Shown: one piece after another, positions 8,765-17,458 of the stretch
Numbering within the stretch: position 1 is the stretch's first letter
How the letters are laid out: each line of letters starts with the position of its first letter
DNA from: Robertmurraya dakarensis
GTDB lineage: Bacteria > Bacillota > Bacilli > Bacillales > Cytobacillaceae
Assembly: GCF_900156875.1 (NCBI RefSeq)
Contig: NZ_LT707408.1
Location: forward strand, 1,085,009-1,149,008
Reading direction: 5' to 3'
Length of the DNA: 64,000 nucleotides
Translations under genes and position numbers: made by a program
Notes under the pieces: generated by a model
Database searches by the model: none
What the model was told of the DNA's origin: nothing
Seen by the model: the letters and a program-made list of their open reading frames with translations, nothing else

Positions 8765-9988
8765 CTAATATTGCTTTCGGTCGTTAGGTAATAACAATGT
8801 TAACAAACCAATCAGTGGAAGGAAACCTGTTAAAATAATGGTTAATGAAAGACCAATTTTATCAGCTAAATAACCTAAAACAATCGATCCAATCGCTCCC
8901 ATTCCAAATGCCAGCCCAACAGTTAACCCTGACATCAGCCCGATTTTACCTGGAACAAGCTCCTGGGCGTAGACAACTGTTACAGAAAAACTTGACATTA
9001 AAATGAATCCCGTCACGACCAATAAAATGATAGCAAGAGCAGGGGAAGCAAAAGGGACTAAAATAGACAGTGGAGCAGCTCCTACTAACGAAAAAAGAAT
9101 TACATTTTTCTTACCAAAACGATCTGCTAAAGGACCACCGAAAAATGTTCCCACAGCTCCGGCAACTAAAAAGGCAAACAGGTACACTTGCGATTTTTCG
9201 ATTGAGAAACCATATGAATCGATGGTATAGAATGCGTAATAATTGGTAATGCCGGATACATACCAAGAACGGGCAAATATTAAGAGCATAAGTAAAACAA
9301 GATAAAAGATAATTTTGTTTGTAAAAGGATTGCTTGCAGTTCCTGATGCATTCACTTTACCTTTTGCATTCGCGTGCTCAATTCGCAGTTTCCCTGCATA
9401 CCAATTTGCGATGTAAATTAACAGTCCTACGGCTAAAGCTGCAACCAACGTAAACCATGCAGCACCAAATTGTCCTAAGGGTACAAGGATTAACGCTGTA
9501 ATCATGGGGGCTAAGGCTTGACCAGAGTTTCCTCCAACCTGATAGATAGACTGTGCTAAGCCTCTTCGCGGCCCAGCTGCCATATAAGCAACCCTGGATC
9601 CTTCTGGATGAAATACAGCTGATCCAAGTCCGATAAATAATACAGCTAACACGATCCATATGAAAGATGGCGCTAATGATAGTCCGAGTACACCAAATAA
9701 GGTAAATGTTAAGCCGATTGGCAGTGCATAGGGAATTGGCTTTTTGTCGGTGGCCATTCCAATTACTGGCTGCATAATCGATGAAACCATATTTAAGGAA
9801 AAAGCAATAATACCAAGTTGTGTAAAAGTGAGTCCCATTGAGTTTGCTAAAATCGGAAACATGGCCGGAATAACAGCTTGGATGGAGTCGTTTAATAAAT
9901 GACAGATCCCAATAATAAATAAAATCTTATAATTTGTAGCTTCTTGTTCTTTTTGTAGAGATTGGGAAGGTATAGCTGCTTGACTCAT
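8765..9988 (-). CDS. MFS transporter, fosmidomycin-resistance (Fsr) type
   Basis: 407 residues, about twelve hydrophobic segments. The family-specific block AVFHPEGSRVAYMAAGPRRG followed by LAQSIYQVGGNSGQALAP (residues about 125-165) and the loop DRFGKKNVI identify an Fsr/YfnC-like drug:H+ antiporter. These export fosmidomycin and unrelated compounds; the natural substrate is unknown. It starts at an ATG preceded by AAAGAAGGA on the minus strand. It stands alone, convergent with the hemerythrin gene and upstream of a repeat-like intergenic segment. Family assignment is good, substrate is not. Confidence 0.8.
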   Translation of the reverse strand: MSQAAIPSQSLQKEQEATNYKILFIIGICHLLNDSIQAVIPAMFPILANSMGLTFTQLGIIAFSLNMVSSIMQPVIGMATDKKPIPYALPIGLTFTLFGVLGLSLAPSFIWIVLAVLFIGLGSAVFHPEGSRVAYMAAGPRRGLAQSIYQVGGNSGQALAPMITALILVPLGQFGAAWFTLVAALAVGLLIYIANWYAGKLRIEHANAKGKVNASGTASNPFTNKIIFYLVLLMLLIFARSWYVSGITNYYAFYTIDSYGFSIEKSQVYLFAFLVAGAVGTFFGGPLADRFGKKNVILFSLVGAAPLSILVPFASPALAIILLVVTGFILMSSFSVTVVYAQELVPGKIGLMSGLTVGLAFGMGAIGSIVLGYLADKIGLSLTIILTGFLPLIGLLTLLLPNDRKQY

Positions 9989-10066
9989 CGTTCAATCCTT
10001 CTTTCCAAATTAATATAATGTTATTTTACTAGAAAAAATTTGAAAATGGAAAAAACTTTTAATGAC

Positions 10067-10099
10067 CATTTAAGGTACCCATTTAAGGTACCAGGTACC
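10067..10099. repeat. Short tandem repeat with GGTACC palindromes
   Basis: CATTTAAGGTACC occurs twice head to tail (10067-10079, 10080-10092) followed by a third, partial AGGTACC unit. The palindrome GGTACC therefore appears three times in 26 bases. The flank to about 10160 carries further repeat-like text (GTCTGTGGACAG, GGGGTGGACA). It resembles the dispersed palindromic intergenic elements seen in some Bacillus genomes, but only one copy is in this window. Confidence 0.5.
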
Positions 10100-10156
10100 G
10101 TCTGTGGACAGTTATGCCGTTTTGTGTTTCTGGGGTGGACATTAGGGTCGTTTTTC

Positions 10157-10191
10157 TAAAAAAAAGATGAACACTTGGTTCCGTGTTCATC
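10157..10191 (-). terminator. Terminator of kinD
   Basis: On the minus strand GATGAACAC, eight-base loop, GTGTTCATC, then at least eight T residues. Strong and correctly placed after the kinD stop. Confidence 0.92.
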
Positions 10192-10216
10192 CTCTAGAGA
10201 ATATAGTCTTTCTATA

Positions 10217-11725
10217 TCATTTTTCTTTAACCAACGGAAGTGTAATCTTTACAATAGTTCCGATTCCCTCTTCGCTCGATACGTCAATTTGTCCTCCGAA
10301 GGATTCTAGGAGTCGTTTACAGACAACAAGACCTAGGCCTGTACCGGTATCCTTTGACGTATAAAATGGTGTAAAGATTTTTTCAATCGCTTCTTTAGGA
10401 ATTCCAACACCGTTGTCTTGAATGATAATCTCTCCAACTTGCTTTTTTTTAGCTAAGTGTATAGTTAAGTTTCCACCATTATCCATAGACTCTACAGCAT
10501 TCTTGGTGATATTAAGAATGACCTGCTTCATTTGGTCTTTTGTACATTTTATAAAGATAGGTTCCGGTGGTACTGAACAAATGAGTTTGATATTTTTTAA
10601 ATTCGCTTCTGAAGATAAAATAGGGTGTAACTCCTTTAGGATTACATTCAAATTTTCCGTGTTCATTTTTTGAGCGGTGGGTTTGCCAAGGATTAAAAAT
10701 TCGCTGACAATTTCATTGATTCTGCTAATCTCTTGGTTAATCACATTAAAATAAAGCTGATCACTTTCAGAATTATACTTTTCGCTTAAAAGCTGAATAA
10801 GCCCTTTAATTCCTGTCAGTGGATTTCGAATTTCATGTGCAGTACTTGCAGCTAAGCTTCCGACTAATTCAAGTTTCTGTGCTTCATTTTCTTTCTTTTC
10901 AATAGCTGCCTCGCGTTTAAGCAGCATGTATTTGACGAAAAGAAAAGCTATATTGGACAGAAAAAAAATAATTCCAGTAATCAATAATGACGAGTAAACG
11001 ATGTCTTTAACGTCCGCGTCAGCTATTTTCACTCTAATGCTCCATGGAAGCCTATCGATAGGGGTAGAAATCCATTGACGATGATCATTTTCAGCATGCT
11101 CTTTGGGGGTGTTGAAATTCATAAGAACTTCTTGCTGGCTATTCATGACAAGCAATTCAGAATCAGGCGTTAGCACCTTCATAATATTTTCAACATAATC
11201 CACTCGTAATAAAAAAACGATCATCGCTGATAAATCTTTTTTCTCATCAACGATAGGAGCTGCAAGGCCGATCACATTTTGTCCATTATTCATAAAAAAA
11301 GTGTGATCAGAAATAATAACATCCTTTGTTTGAATGACTTCTTGAATATAATCTTCCTTTTTTAAATCATTTTTTCCCAATTCTTGATTTGAACCTGCTA
11401 AAATTGATCCATCCTTATCTAAAAGGTAAATACCTCCATACCTAGGTTCAGTTCGATGTGTGCGTATAAGAAGAGGTTCCATTTGACGATAGTCATCCAC
11501 AATGGAAGACGCTGTTAAAAGAAGCATTTCAAGAGTGGTAACGGACTCATTTACAAATTGATTCCAATGAGATGCATGGATTGAAGCAACCCAGTTAGCC
11601 TCTTCAACCCTAATTTGCTGATTTTCATTAAGTTCTTCTTTAATCAGAAGAAAGCTTCCAATGATCGTTGGCAGCAGGACTATCATCATATATAATAATA
11701 TATTTCGTTTCTGTTTATATTTCAT
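10217..11725 (-). CDS. kinD: KinD-like membrane sporulation histidine kinase
   Basis: 502 residues, close to the 506 of B. subtilis KinD. A membrane segment at about residues 8-28, an extracellular dCache sensor (residues 30-245, with the GGIYLLDKDGSILAGS block) and a second membrane segment at 246-266 lead to a cytoplasmic kinase. That has STAHEIRNPLTGIKG (His297), NITKNAVESM, DNGVGIP and DTGTGLGL. Histidine-box wording is that of Spo0F-directed kinases. It is divergent from mhqR, the same neighbour as in B. subtilis. B. subtilis KinD responds to small molecules such as malate or plant-derived compounds and links matrix formation to sporulation; the ligand here is unknown. Confidence 0.85.
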   Translation of the reverse strand: MKYKQKRNILLYMMIVLLPTIIGSFLLIKEELNENQQIRVEEANWVASIHASHWNQFVNESVTTLEMLLLTASSIVDDYRQMEPLLIRTHRTEPRYGGIYLLDKDGSILAGSNQELGKNDLKKEDYIQEVIQTKDVIISDHTFFMNNGQNVIGLAAPIVDEKKDLSAMIVFLLRVDYVENIMKVLTPDSELLVMNSQQEVLMNFNTPKEHAENDHRQWISTPIDRLPWSIRVKIADADVKDIVYSSLLITGIIFFLSNIAFLFVKYMLLKREAAIEKKENEAQKLELVGSLAASTAHEIRNPLTGIKGLIQLLSEKYNSESDQLYFNVINQEISRINEIVSEFLILGKPTAQKMNTENLNVILKELHPILSSEANLKNIKLICSVPPEPIFIKCTKDQMKQVILNITKNAVESMDNGGNLTIHLAKKKQVGEIIIQDNGVGIPKEAIEKIFTPFYTSKDTGTGLGLVVCKRLLESFGGQIDVSSEEGIGTIVKITLPLVKEK

Positions 11726-11907
11726 TAAAAAGTCCCCAAATAAAAGTTTTTCAACTACAATGAAATATTATACCATACCATTAAATTAAAATTTATTGTT
11801 ACAATCTTTAATGAACAATTTGACAGATTTTGTAGTAGTTTTTTATAATAGTTTTAAGTGAAAATATTAAATAATGCAAATTACCTATATAAAAAGGAAC
11901 TGAGAAA

Positions 11908-12348
11908 ATGAATATTGAGGATTCAAAGCAATCATTAAAATTGTTTATAGTCTTGTCTCGAGCATTTCGAGCAGTCAATGAACATGCAAATAAATTAATT
12001 CAAACATACGGGTTAAATCCTACTGAATTTGCTGTTCTGGAGCTGCTTTACCATAAAGGAGATCAGCCGCTTCAGCAAATTGGCGGGAAAATCCTCCTAG
12101 CTAGCGGCAGTATTACTTATGTGGTGGATAAGCTTGAGGATAAAGGGTATTTACAAAGAGTTGCTTGCCCAAATGATCGAAGGGTAACCTTTGCCCAAAT
12201 TACAGAAAGCGGTAAAGAGTTCATTGAAAGTGTATTTCCAGAGCATGAAAGAAAAATTCATGAACTAATGTCCGGATTATCATCAGAAGAAAAAGACACG
12301 GCTATTGAATTATTAAAAAAGCTGGGTTTGTCTGTAAGTAAATATTAA
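11908..12348 (+). CDS. mhqR: MhqR-like MarR-family repressor
   Basis: 146-residue winged-helix regulator. Central HTH: TEFAVLELLYHKGDQPLQQ then GSITYVVDKLEDKGYLQR; wing PNDRRVTFAQITESGKE. In B. subtilis MhqR (YkvE) senses quinones and 2-methylhydroquinone and represses azoreductase and dioxygenase genes. None of those targets is adjacent here, so its regulon is elsewhere. The single-domain length and the position beside kinD support orthology. Start ATG follows AAAAAGGAACTGAG. A strong terminator follows. Confidence 0.8.
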   Translation: MNIEDSKQSLKLFIVLSRAFRAVNEHANKLIQTYGLNPTEFAVLELLYHKGDQPLQQIGGKILLASGSITYVVDKLEDKGYLQRVACPNDRRVTFAQITESGKEFIESVFPEHERKIHELMSGLSSEEKDTAIELLKKLGLSVSKY

Positions 12349-12369
12349 GTCAAAAGTTTCGCCTTTTCC

Positions 12370-12394
12370 AGCCAACCAGTTGTTGGCTTTTTTT
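12370..12394 (+). terminator. Terminator of mhqR
   Basis: AGCCAAC and GTTGGCT arms (12370-12388) followed by seven T residues. Confidence 0.9.
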
Positions 12395-12491
12395 ATTGCA
12401 ATTCTGTATATTTATATAAATAGCGAATTTATATTCGGAGAGTATAGAAATATCACTAGAAACTTTACATATTGTCTTGGAGGGAATTTGT

Positions 12492-13727
12492 TTGTTCATT
12501 GCTATATTATTATTTCTGTTCATGTCCTTTTTTCTGTCTGGCAGTGAAACTGCTCTGACAGCTGTTAATAAAATGAAAGTCAAGACTAGAGCCGAAAATG
12601 ACGACCATAAAGCACAAAAATTATTAGCGATCATTTCAAAGCCTGACGAATTAATCAGTGCCATCCTAATAGGAAATAATGTTGCGAATATCATGCTGCC
12701 AACATTGGTAACCATTATCGCTCTTGAGTACGGGATAAATGTAGGGATTGCAACAGGGGTACTAACCGTTGTATTGATTATCTTTTGTGAAGTATTACCG
12801 AAATCAATAGCTGCGTCGCTTTCAGAAAAAATAGCATTCTTGGTGTTTCCCGTCATTTCATTTTTAATGTTTCTTTTAAAACCTTTAACTTTTTTGTTAG
12901 GGAAATTTACTGGTTTTGTAATAAAAATTCTAGCGAAAGATAATGCTGAGCAAGTTTCTATTTCGAAAGAAGAATTAATGACTATGGTGGATATTGCTAC
13001 AACAGAAGGGACATTCCAAAATGAAGAGACCACCAGAATCAAAGGGGTAATTGATTTTTATAATCTAGATGTACGTGATGCGTTAAAGACACCTAGAATG
13101 GACATAGTAGGAATCCCGTTAAATTCTACTTACGAAGAAGTAAGGGATATCGTTATCAGTAATAACTATACAAGGTATCCTGTATACAAAGAGGATATGG
13201 ATAATATTGTAGGCGTGTTCCATTCTAAACAGCTGCTAGCATGGGGGCTGGAACCGTCCAAGGTTTTGGAGGAATTTACAGATAACCATCCACTATTTGT
13301 GATAGAAGCTCTGTCAATTGAAAAGTTGTTTAAAATGATGCTCAAAGAGAAAAAACATTTGGCGATTGTTTTAGATGAATATGGTGGAACAAAAGGGATT
13401 ATTAGTCATGAAGATATTATTGAAGCAATGATCGGACAGGAAATTGAAGATGAAACAGACTTAGACGAAGAAGTGTTAATCGATGAACTGACAGATTCCC
13501 ACATCATTTGCCACGGGAAATTGGGAATCCGCCGCCTAAATGAAGTGTTCAAAACAAAAATTCCAGAAGATGAGGATATTTTAGCAGGGTTTTTATTTAA
13601 AGAGTTAGGACATTTCCCATTTGAAGGTGAGACATTAGAATATCATCATCTGCATTTTTTAGTTAAAAAAATTGAGGACAATAAACTCAAGCAAGTTCAA
13701 ATTACAAAAAAATCACATGTGAATTAA
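12492..13727 (+). CDS. CNNM/CorC-type membrane protein (hemolysin C family)
   Basis: 411 residues. The N-terminal CNNM (DUF21) membrane domain has SGSETALTAVNKMKVK and three or four hydrophobic segments to about residue 135. Two CBS domains follow (TPRMDIVGIPLN, SNNYTRYPVYKEDMDNIVG, DEYGGTKGIISHEDI), then a C-terminal CorC/HlyC transporter-associated domain. Members are linked to Mg2+ efflux or metal tolerance. GGAGGG at 12479-12484 selects TTG 12492 (7-base spacing); TTG 12477 would include the ribosome site. Transcribed in the same direction as the ccm operon but separated by a terminator. Ion specificity is not visible. Confidence 0.8.
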   Translation: MFIAILLFLFMSFFLSGSETALTAVNKMKVKTRAENDDHKAQKLLAIISKPDELISAILIGNNVANIMLPTLVTIIALEYGINVGIATGVLTVVLIIFCEVLPKSIAASLSEKIAFLVFPVISFLMFLLKPLTFLLGKFTGFVIKILAKDNAEQVSISKEELMTMVDIATTEGTFQNEETTRIKGVIDFYNLDVRDALKTPRMDIVGIPLNSTYEEVRDIVISNNYTRYPVYKEDMDNIVGVFHSKQLLAWGLEPSKVLEEFTDNHPLFVIEALSIEKLFKMMLKEKKHLAIVLDEYGGTKGIISHEDIIEAMIGQEIEDETDLDEEVLIDELTDSHIICHGKLGIRRLNEVFKTKIPEDEDILAGFLFKELGHFPFEGETLEYHHLHFLVKKIEDNKLKQVQITKKSHVN

Positions 13728-13729
13728 TC

Positions 13730-13776
13730 AAAGCTCTATTGAGGGATGTAATCCTATTCAATGGAGCTTTTTTTGC
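13730..13776 (+). terminator. Terminator of the CorC-type gene
   Basis: Thirteen-base arms 13730-13742 and 13757-13770 with one mismatch, then TTTTTGC. Confidence 0.85.
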
Positions 13777-13830
13777 ATTTTCTTGCAAAAATATAGTTGT
13801 TCACAAATTAGTAATACGATGTGAGGAATG

Positions 13831-13846
13831 CGTGATTTTTTTCACA
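13831..13846. promoter_or_regulatory. FNR-type dyad, distal, ahead of the ccm-nrf operon
   Basis: CGTGA-TTTTTT-TCACA, one mismatch from TGTGA-N6-TCACA. AT-rich candidate -10 elements (TAAATA 13871, TACTAT 13890) lie downstream, but none gives the ideal -41.5 spacing; the nearest is -44.5. Confidence 0.5.
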
Positions 13847-13975
13847 GATAGCAAATGTTCAAAAATGGTTTAAATATATATATAAGTTTTACTATTTTTA
13901 TCAATAATTTTAATAAAAAACGAAAGTCGGATTGTAACAGAACACGTTAATTTATGTTGTGGTTGAAACAAAAAA

Positions 13976-13991
13976 TGTGAAATTCTTCACA
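13976..13991. promoter_or_regulatory. FNR-type dyad, proximal, ahead of the ccm-nrf operon
   Basis: A perfect TGTGA-AATTCT-TCACA, 52 bases before the ATG at 14043. A -41.5 start point would require a -10 at 14013-14018 (TACGAA, poor); TAATAT at 14007-14012 fits the hexamer better but gives -35.5. Confidence 0.6.
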
Positions 13992-14042
13992 AATCGGTAT
14001 TGAAATTAATATTACGAAAAAGGAAAGAAAGGAAGTTCGTAA

Positions 14043-15008
14043 ATGAGAAAAACTTCATATATGACGGGTCTGATTTTAAGCCTGCTGTTAATGTGCCAGG
14101 GAAACATTTATGCAGAGGAGATAAATCCGCTCCAAATGGAGGAACTAACGATTCAAGTTCTGCCAGAGTACACTTATCATCCAAAAGATGAAAAGCAAAA
14201 TCATACACCATTACTCGTTGGATATCATGGATCATTAATAAACAATAGTAAAATTCCACAGAAAGGAAAAATTGAGATCCCCCTTCCAATGCATGAAAAA
14301 AACTTCAAAATTGGCTTCGTTGCTGATTATTCAAAGGATTTAAAAGAAATGTATGAAATTCAGTATGAGTTAGATGAAGAAGCTGGAATTATTTCGTGGG
14401 AAACGTCAGAGGAGATTGCACCAAAAGAATTATATAAATTTGTAATCGAGTACTATACAGACAGCATTAAAGAAGTTAAAGAAGTAAATAAATTAGAGTA
14501 CAGTTTCCAAAGCTTTGCTGATATTGGACTGCTGAACTTGATATTCGTAGAACCGCTAAAAACAGAAAGTTTTTCACTTGAGCCAGCTGCGGAATCACAT
14601 CAGAAAAATAGCTATAACATGAATATGTTTGTTTATCAGGTGCAAGGAATGAAACCAGGTGCCGAGAAGACCATTCAACTTGAATATGAACGTGCTGATG
14701 ATAGAACTACTTTTGAAATGTTGGAAGAAATGGCTGGTTCGTCTGGTGAGAAAGCGGCAGTAAAGAAAAATGAAGCACAAATTCCTGCAGGAAAAACCAT
14801 TGCTGTTGTTGGCGGTGTTTCTGTATCGGCAATCACTTTCCTGTTTATTTTATTGAAGAAACGTTCGAGAAATAGCGGACAGAAACCAAATGGTAAAAAA
14901 GATCCTTATGCTGAACTTAAAAAGGCAAAATTACGTAAGTTGTTAATCGATGGAAGTATAACAGAAGAAGAATATAATCAATTGCTTAATAGATTAGGAG
15001 GAAAGTAG
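14043..15008 (+). CDS. Exported membrane-anchored protein, first gene of the ccm-nrf operon, function unknown
   Basis: 321 residues, no recognised family. An N-terminal signal peptide (hydrophobic residues about 6-24, cleavage near IYAEE) is followed by a roughly 230-residue beta-rich extracytoplasmic domain without cysteines or haem motifs. A single C-terminal membrane segment (about 258-276) and a basic cytoplasmic tail end in ITEEEYNQLLNRLGGK, similar to short SHOCT-like C-terminal modules. RBS AGGAAAGAAAGGAAG precedes the ATG. It is one base from ccmE and first behind the FNR-type boxes, so a role in haem delivery, Ccm complex assembly or nitrite reduction outside the membrane is inferred from position only. 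Confidence 0.7.
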   Translation: MRKTSYMTGLILSLLLMCQGNIYAEEINPLQMEELTIQVLPEYTYHPKDEKQNHTPLLVGYHGSLINNSKIPQKGKIEIPLPMHEKNFKIGFVADYSKDLKEMYEIQYELDEEAGIISWETSEEIAPKELYKFVIEYYTDSIKEVKEVNKLEYSFQSFADIGLLNLIFVEPLKTESFSLEPAAESHQKNSYNMNMFVYQVQGMKPGAEKTIQLEYERADDRTTFEMLEEMAGSSGEKAAVKKNEAQIPAGKTIAVVGGVSVSAITFLFILLKKRSRNSGQKPNGKKDPYAELKKAKLRKLLIDGSITEEEYNQLLNRLGGK

Positions 15009-15009
15009 C

Positions 15010-15447
15010 GTGTCAAAAAACAAGAAAATCTTAACTGGGTTAATTTTGGGGGCAGCTGCTCTAATGATTATGATGTTTTCTTCTATGCCGAGTGCTGGAA
15101 GTAAAGAGATAACCATTTCAGATATTGTTGACAATAGAGATCAATATAAAGGCGATTATATTATGACGCAAGGCCTCTTAAATAAGGATTCTGTGCAATG
15201 GGACGCAGATAAGATTGAATTGGAATTTTCTATTTATGATGAAAACGATGTAACGCTGCCAGTTTTTCATAAAGGGATTAAGCCAGACAATTTTAGTGAC
15301 GACGTCATTGTCATTGTTGAAGGGTTTGTGAATGAAGAGGGTGTTTTTGAAGCAGAAAAAGTACAAACAAAATGTCCTTCAAAATATGAGGGGGAAGATA
15401 TGGAAAATTATGATGTTGAAACACATCAGGAGTTGTTAAATGACTAG
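15010..15447 (+). CDS. ccmE: CcmE, haem chaperone of cytochrome c maturation (cysteine type)
   Basis: 145 residues: N-terminal membrane anchor (about 7-25), then the OB-fold domain (EITISDIVDNRDQYKGDYIM, later VEGFVNEEGVFEAEKV). In Proteobacteria haem binds covalently to a histidine in HxxxY; here the motif is CPSKY, Cys122-xxx-Tyr126, the variant known from archaea and Desulfovibrio. It carries haem from CcmABCD to CcmF on the outer face of the membrane. GTG start with AGGAGG 8 bases upstream; two bases after the preceding stop. System I is not the usual cytochrome c assembly route of Bacillus. Confidence 0.88.
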   Translation: MSKNKKILTGLILGAAALMIMMFSSMPSAGSKEITISDIVDNRDQYKGDYIMTQGLLNKDSVQWDADKIELEFSIYDENDVTLPVFHKGIKPDNFSDDVIVIVEGFVNEEGVFEAEKVQTKCPSKYEGEDMENYDVETHQELLND

Positions 15448-15477
15448 CAAGAATAATACAGATAGGTGGGTTACTCC

Positions 15478-17457
15478 ATGTATGTGATAGGGAACACAGC
15501 GCTTTATCTTGGAATCTTGATATCAATTTATTCTCTCTTTGCCAACATTCTCGGCATAAGGAAGAAGAATAATAGATGGCTTGAAAGTGCTAGAGGCGGA
15601 GTTTTATCATTGGTATTGCTTTCGAGCGCAGCAAGTTTTCTACTGCTTTATATATTAGGAACAAGTCAGTTTCAATATAAATATGTAGCCGCTTATACTA
15701 GTGAAAATCTTCCAATGGTTTACAAGCTAACTGCTTTTTGGGCAGGAAATGCTGGATCACTTCTTTTATGGCTGCTGCTGCTTTGCTTATACGCAGGCTT
15801 TCTAGTGTTTTCGAAGGAAAAGAAAAATCCAATGATGCCGTATGCATCTAGCATTCTATTGCTTAATATTCTATTTTTTTTCCTCGTGATCTTAATGAGT
15901 GCGAACCCTTTTGAGATGTCGGAAACTATTCCAAGTGATGGAAAAGGCTTGAATCCGATGCTTCAGCATCCAGGGATGATTCTGCATCCTGTGACGCTAT
16001 ATCTAGGATACGTAGGTTTGGCTGTACCGTTTGCATTTGCTATTGCGGCACTAATGCTAAAACGTGTTGATGCTGAATGGATTAAATTGACTAGACGATG
16101 GACCTTGGTAGCTTGGTTGTTTTTAACACTCGGGAATATAATCGGTGGCTGGTGGGCCTATCTTGAACTTGGCTGGGGAGGATATTGGGCGTGGGACCCT
16201 GTAGAAAATGCGAGTTTTCTCCCATGGTTAACCGTTTCTGCTTTCCTGCATTCCGTGATGATTCAAGAACGTAAAGGTATGCTAAAGACATGGAATATCA
16301 GCTTGGTGATTCTGTCGTATGTGTTGACCCTGTTTGGAACGTTCCTAGTTCGAAGCGGAATATTAACGAGTGTTCATGCATTTGGTAATGGCAATCTCGG
16401 AACCTATTTCTTAATATTTATGGCTTTTATGGCATTGCTTTCTATCTATGTTGTGATGACAAGGTATCAATTAATTCGTAAAGAAACAAATCCTATTGAA
16501 TCTTATTTTTCAAAGGAAAGTTCGTTTCTATTAAATAATTTGATTTTAGTTGCAGGGGCATTCGCAGTGTTTTGGGGATCCATGTATCCGCTTATTTCAG
16601 AAGTAATTACAGGAACAAAGGTGAATGTTGGACCACCTTATTTCAATAAGGTTATGGCACCAATTATGCTTGGCCTTATTGTGTTGATGGCAATTTGTCC
16701 ATTAATTGCATGGCAAAAAGCAACAGTAGAGAAGTTTTTAAAAAATCTTATCTGGCCTCTTACGGCAGGGATTGTTACTGCTATCGTCCTTATAGCTGTC
16801 GGTGTGAAAGGTATTTTTCCAATCATAGGCTTAGCTTCTGCTGTATTTATGTTTGCAACGCATATTAAAGAGTTCGTAAGTGGAATTAAAGCTCGTATGA
16901 AAGCGACAAAAGAAAATGCTGCCAAAGCATCTCTTAGATTATTACTGAAAAATCAAAGGAGATATGGCGGATATATCGTGCATATTGGTATTGCAGTAAT
17001 AGCAATAGGGGTTATTTCCTCCACTGCTTATCCGAAAGATGTATTACAAACGGTTGAAACCGGTGAAAGTTTTAAAATCGGGCAATATGAACTAACTTTC
17101 AAAGGGCTGACAGAGCATACAGAAAATGGGAATGGAATCGTCGCTGCAACTCTTGATGTTAATCATAAAGGAGAAAGGGTTGGAGAGATAAAGCCAGAAA
17201 AAATATTTTATGAAACATGGCCTGAACCTTCATCGGAAGTGGCGATTAAAACAAATTTAACAGAAGATCTTTACGTAGTATTAAGTTCTTGGGAAGACAG
17301 GGATAAAGTGACACTGCAAGCAAAGGTAAATCCATTTGTCAGCTGGATTTGGACTGGAGGAATGATCATGGTCATTGGTACAGGAATCAGCCTGATTGGC
17401 GGAAGAACATCCCGGGCGTATAAATTAAAGCCAGGAACGCTTAAGGCTGGTGTGTAG
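15478..17457 (+). CDS. ccmF: CcmF, cytochrome c haem lyase subunit
   Basis: 659-residue polytopic membrane protein. The tryptophan-rich haem-handling WWD domain is present (GGWWAYLELGWGGYWAWDP, then VENASFLPWL, near residues 220-250), with conserved outer-face histidines in LQHPGMILHPVTLYLG and the C-terminal HIGIAVIAIGVI segment followed by a periplasmic-type domain. CcmF takes haem from CcmE and ligates it to apocytochrome CxxCH motifs. Start ATG 15478, because AGGTGGG at 15464-15470 gives 7-base spacing; GTG 15466 lies inside it. A single CcmF is encoded although NrfA needs a CxxCK haem attached, a job done by a dedicated NrfEFG set in enterobacteria. Confidence 0.92.
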   Translation: MYVIGNTALYLGILISIYSLFANILGIRKKNNRWLESARGGVLSLVLLSSAASFLLLYILGTSQFQYKYVAAYTSENLPMVYKLTAFWAGNAGSLLLWLLLLCLYAGFLVFSKEKKNPMMPYASSILLLNILFFFLVILMSANPFEMSETIPSDGKGLNPMLQHPGMILHPVTLYLGYVGLAVPFAFAIAALMLKRVDAEWIKLTRRWTLVAWLFLTLGNIIGGWWAYLELGWGGYWAWDPVENASFLPWLTVSAFLHSVMIQERKGMLKTWNISLVILSYVLTLFGTFLVRSGILTSVHAFGNGNLGTYFLIFMAFMALLSIYVVMTRYQLIRKETNPIESYFSKESSFLLNNLILVAGAFAVFWGSMYPLISEVITGTKVNVGPPYFNKVMAPIMLGLIVLMAICPLIAWQKATVEKFLKNLIWPLTAGIVTAIVLIAVGVKGIFPIIGLASAVFMFATHIKEFVSGIKARMKATKENAAKASLRLLLKNQRRYGGYIVHIGIAVIAIGVISSTAYPKDVLQTVETGESFKIGQYELTFKGLTEHTENGNGIVAATLDVNHKGERVGEIKPEKIFYETWPEPSSEVAIKTNLTEDLYVVLSSWEDRDKVTLQAKVNPFVSWIWTGGMIMVIGTGISLIGGRTSRAYKLKPGTLKAGV

Positions 17458-17458
17458 A

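Noticed and set aside
12350-13042. 230-codon minus-strand open frame
   Set aside because: Antisense to the CorC-type gene and the mhqR terminator, without ribosome site or recognisable domain.
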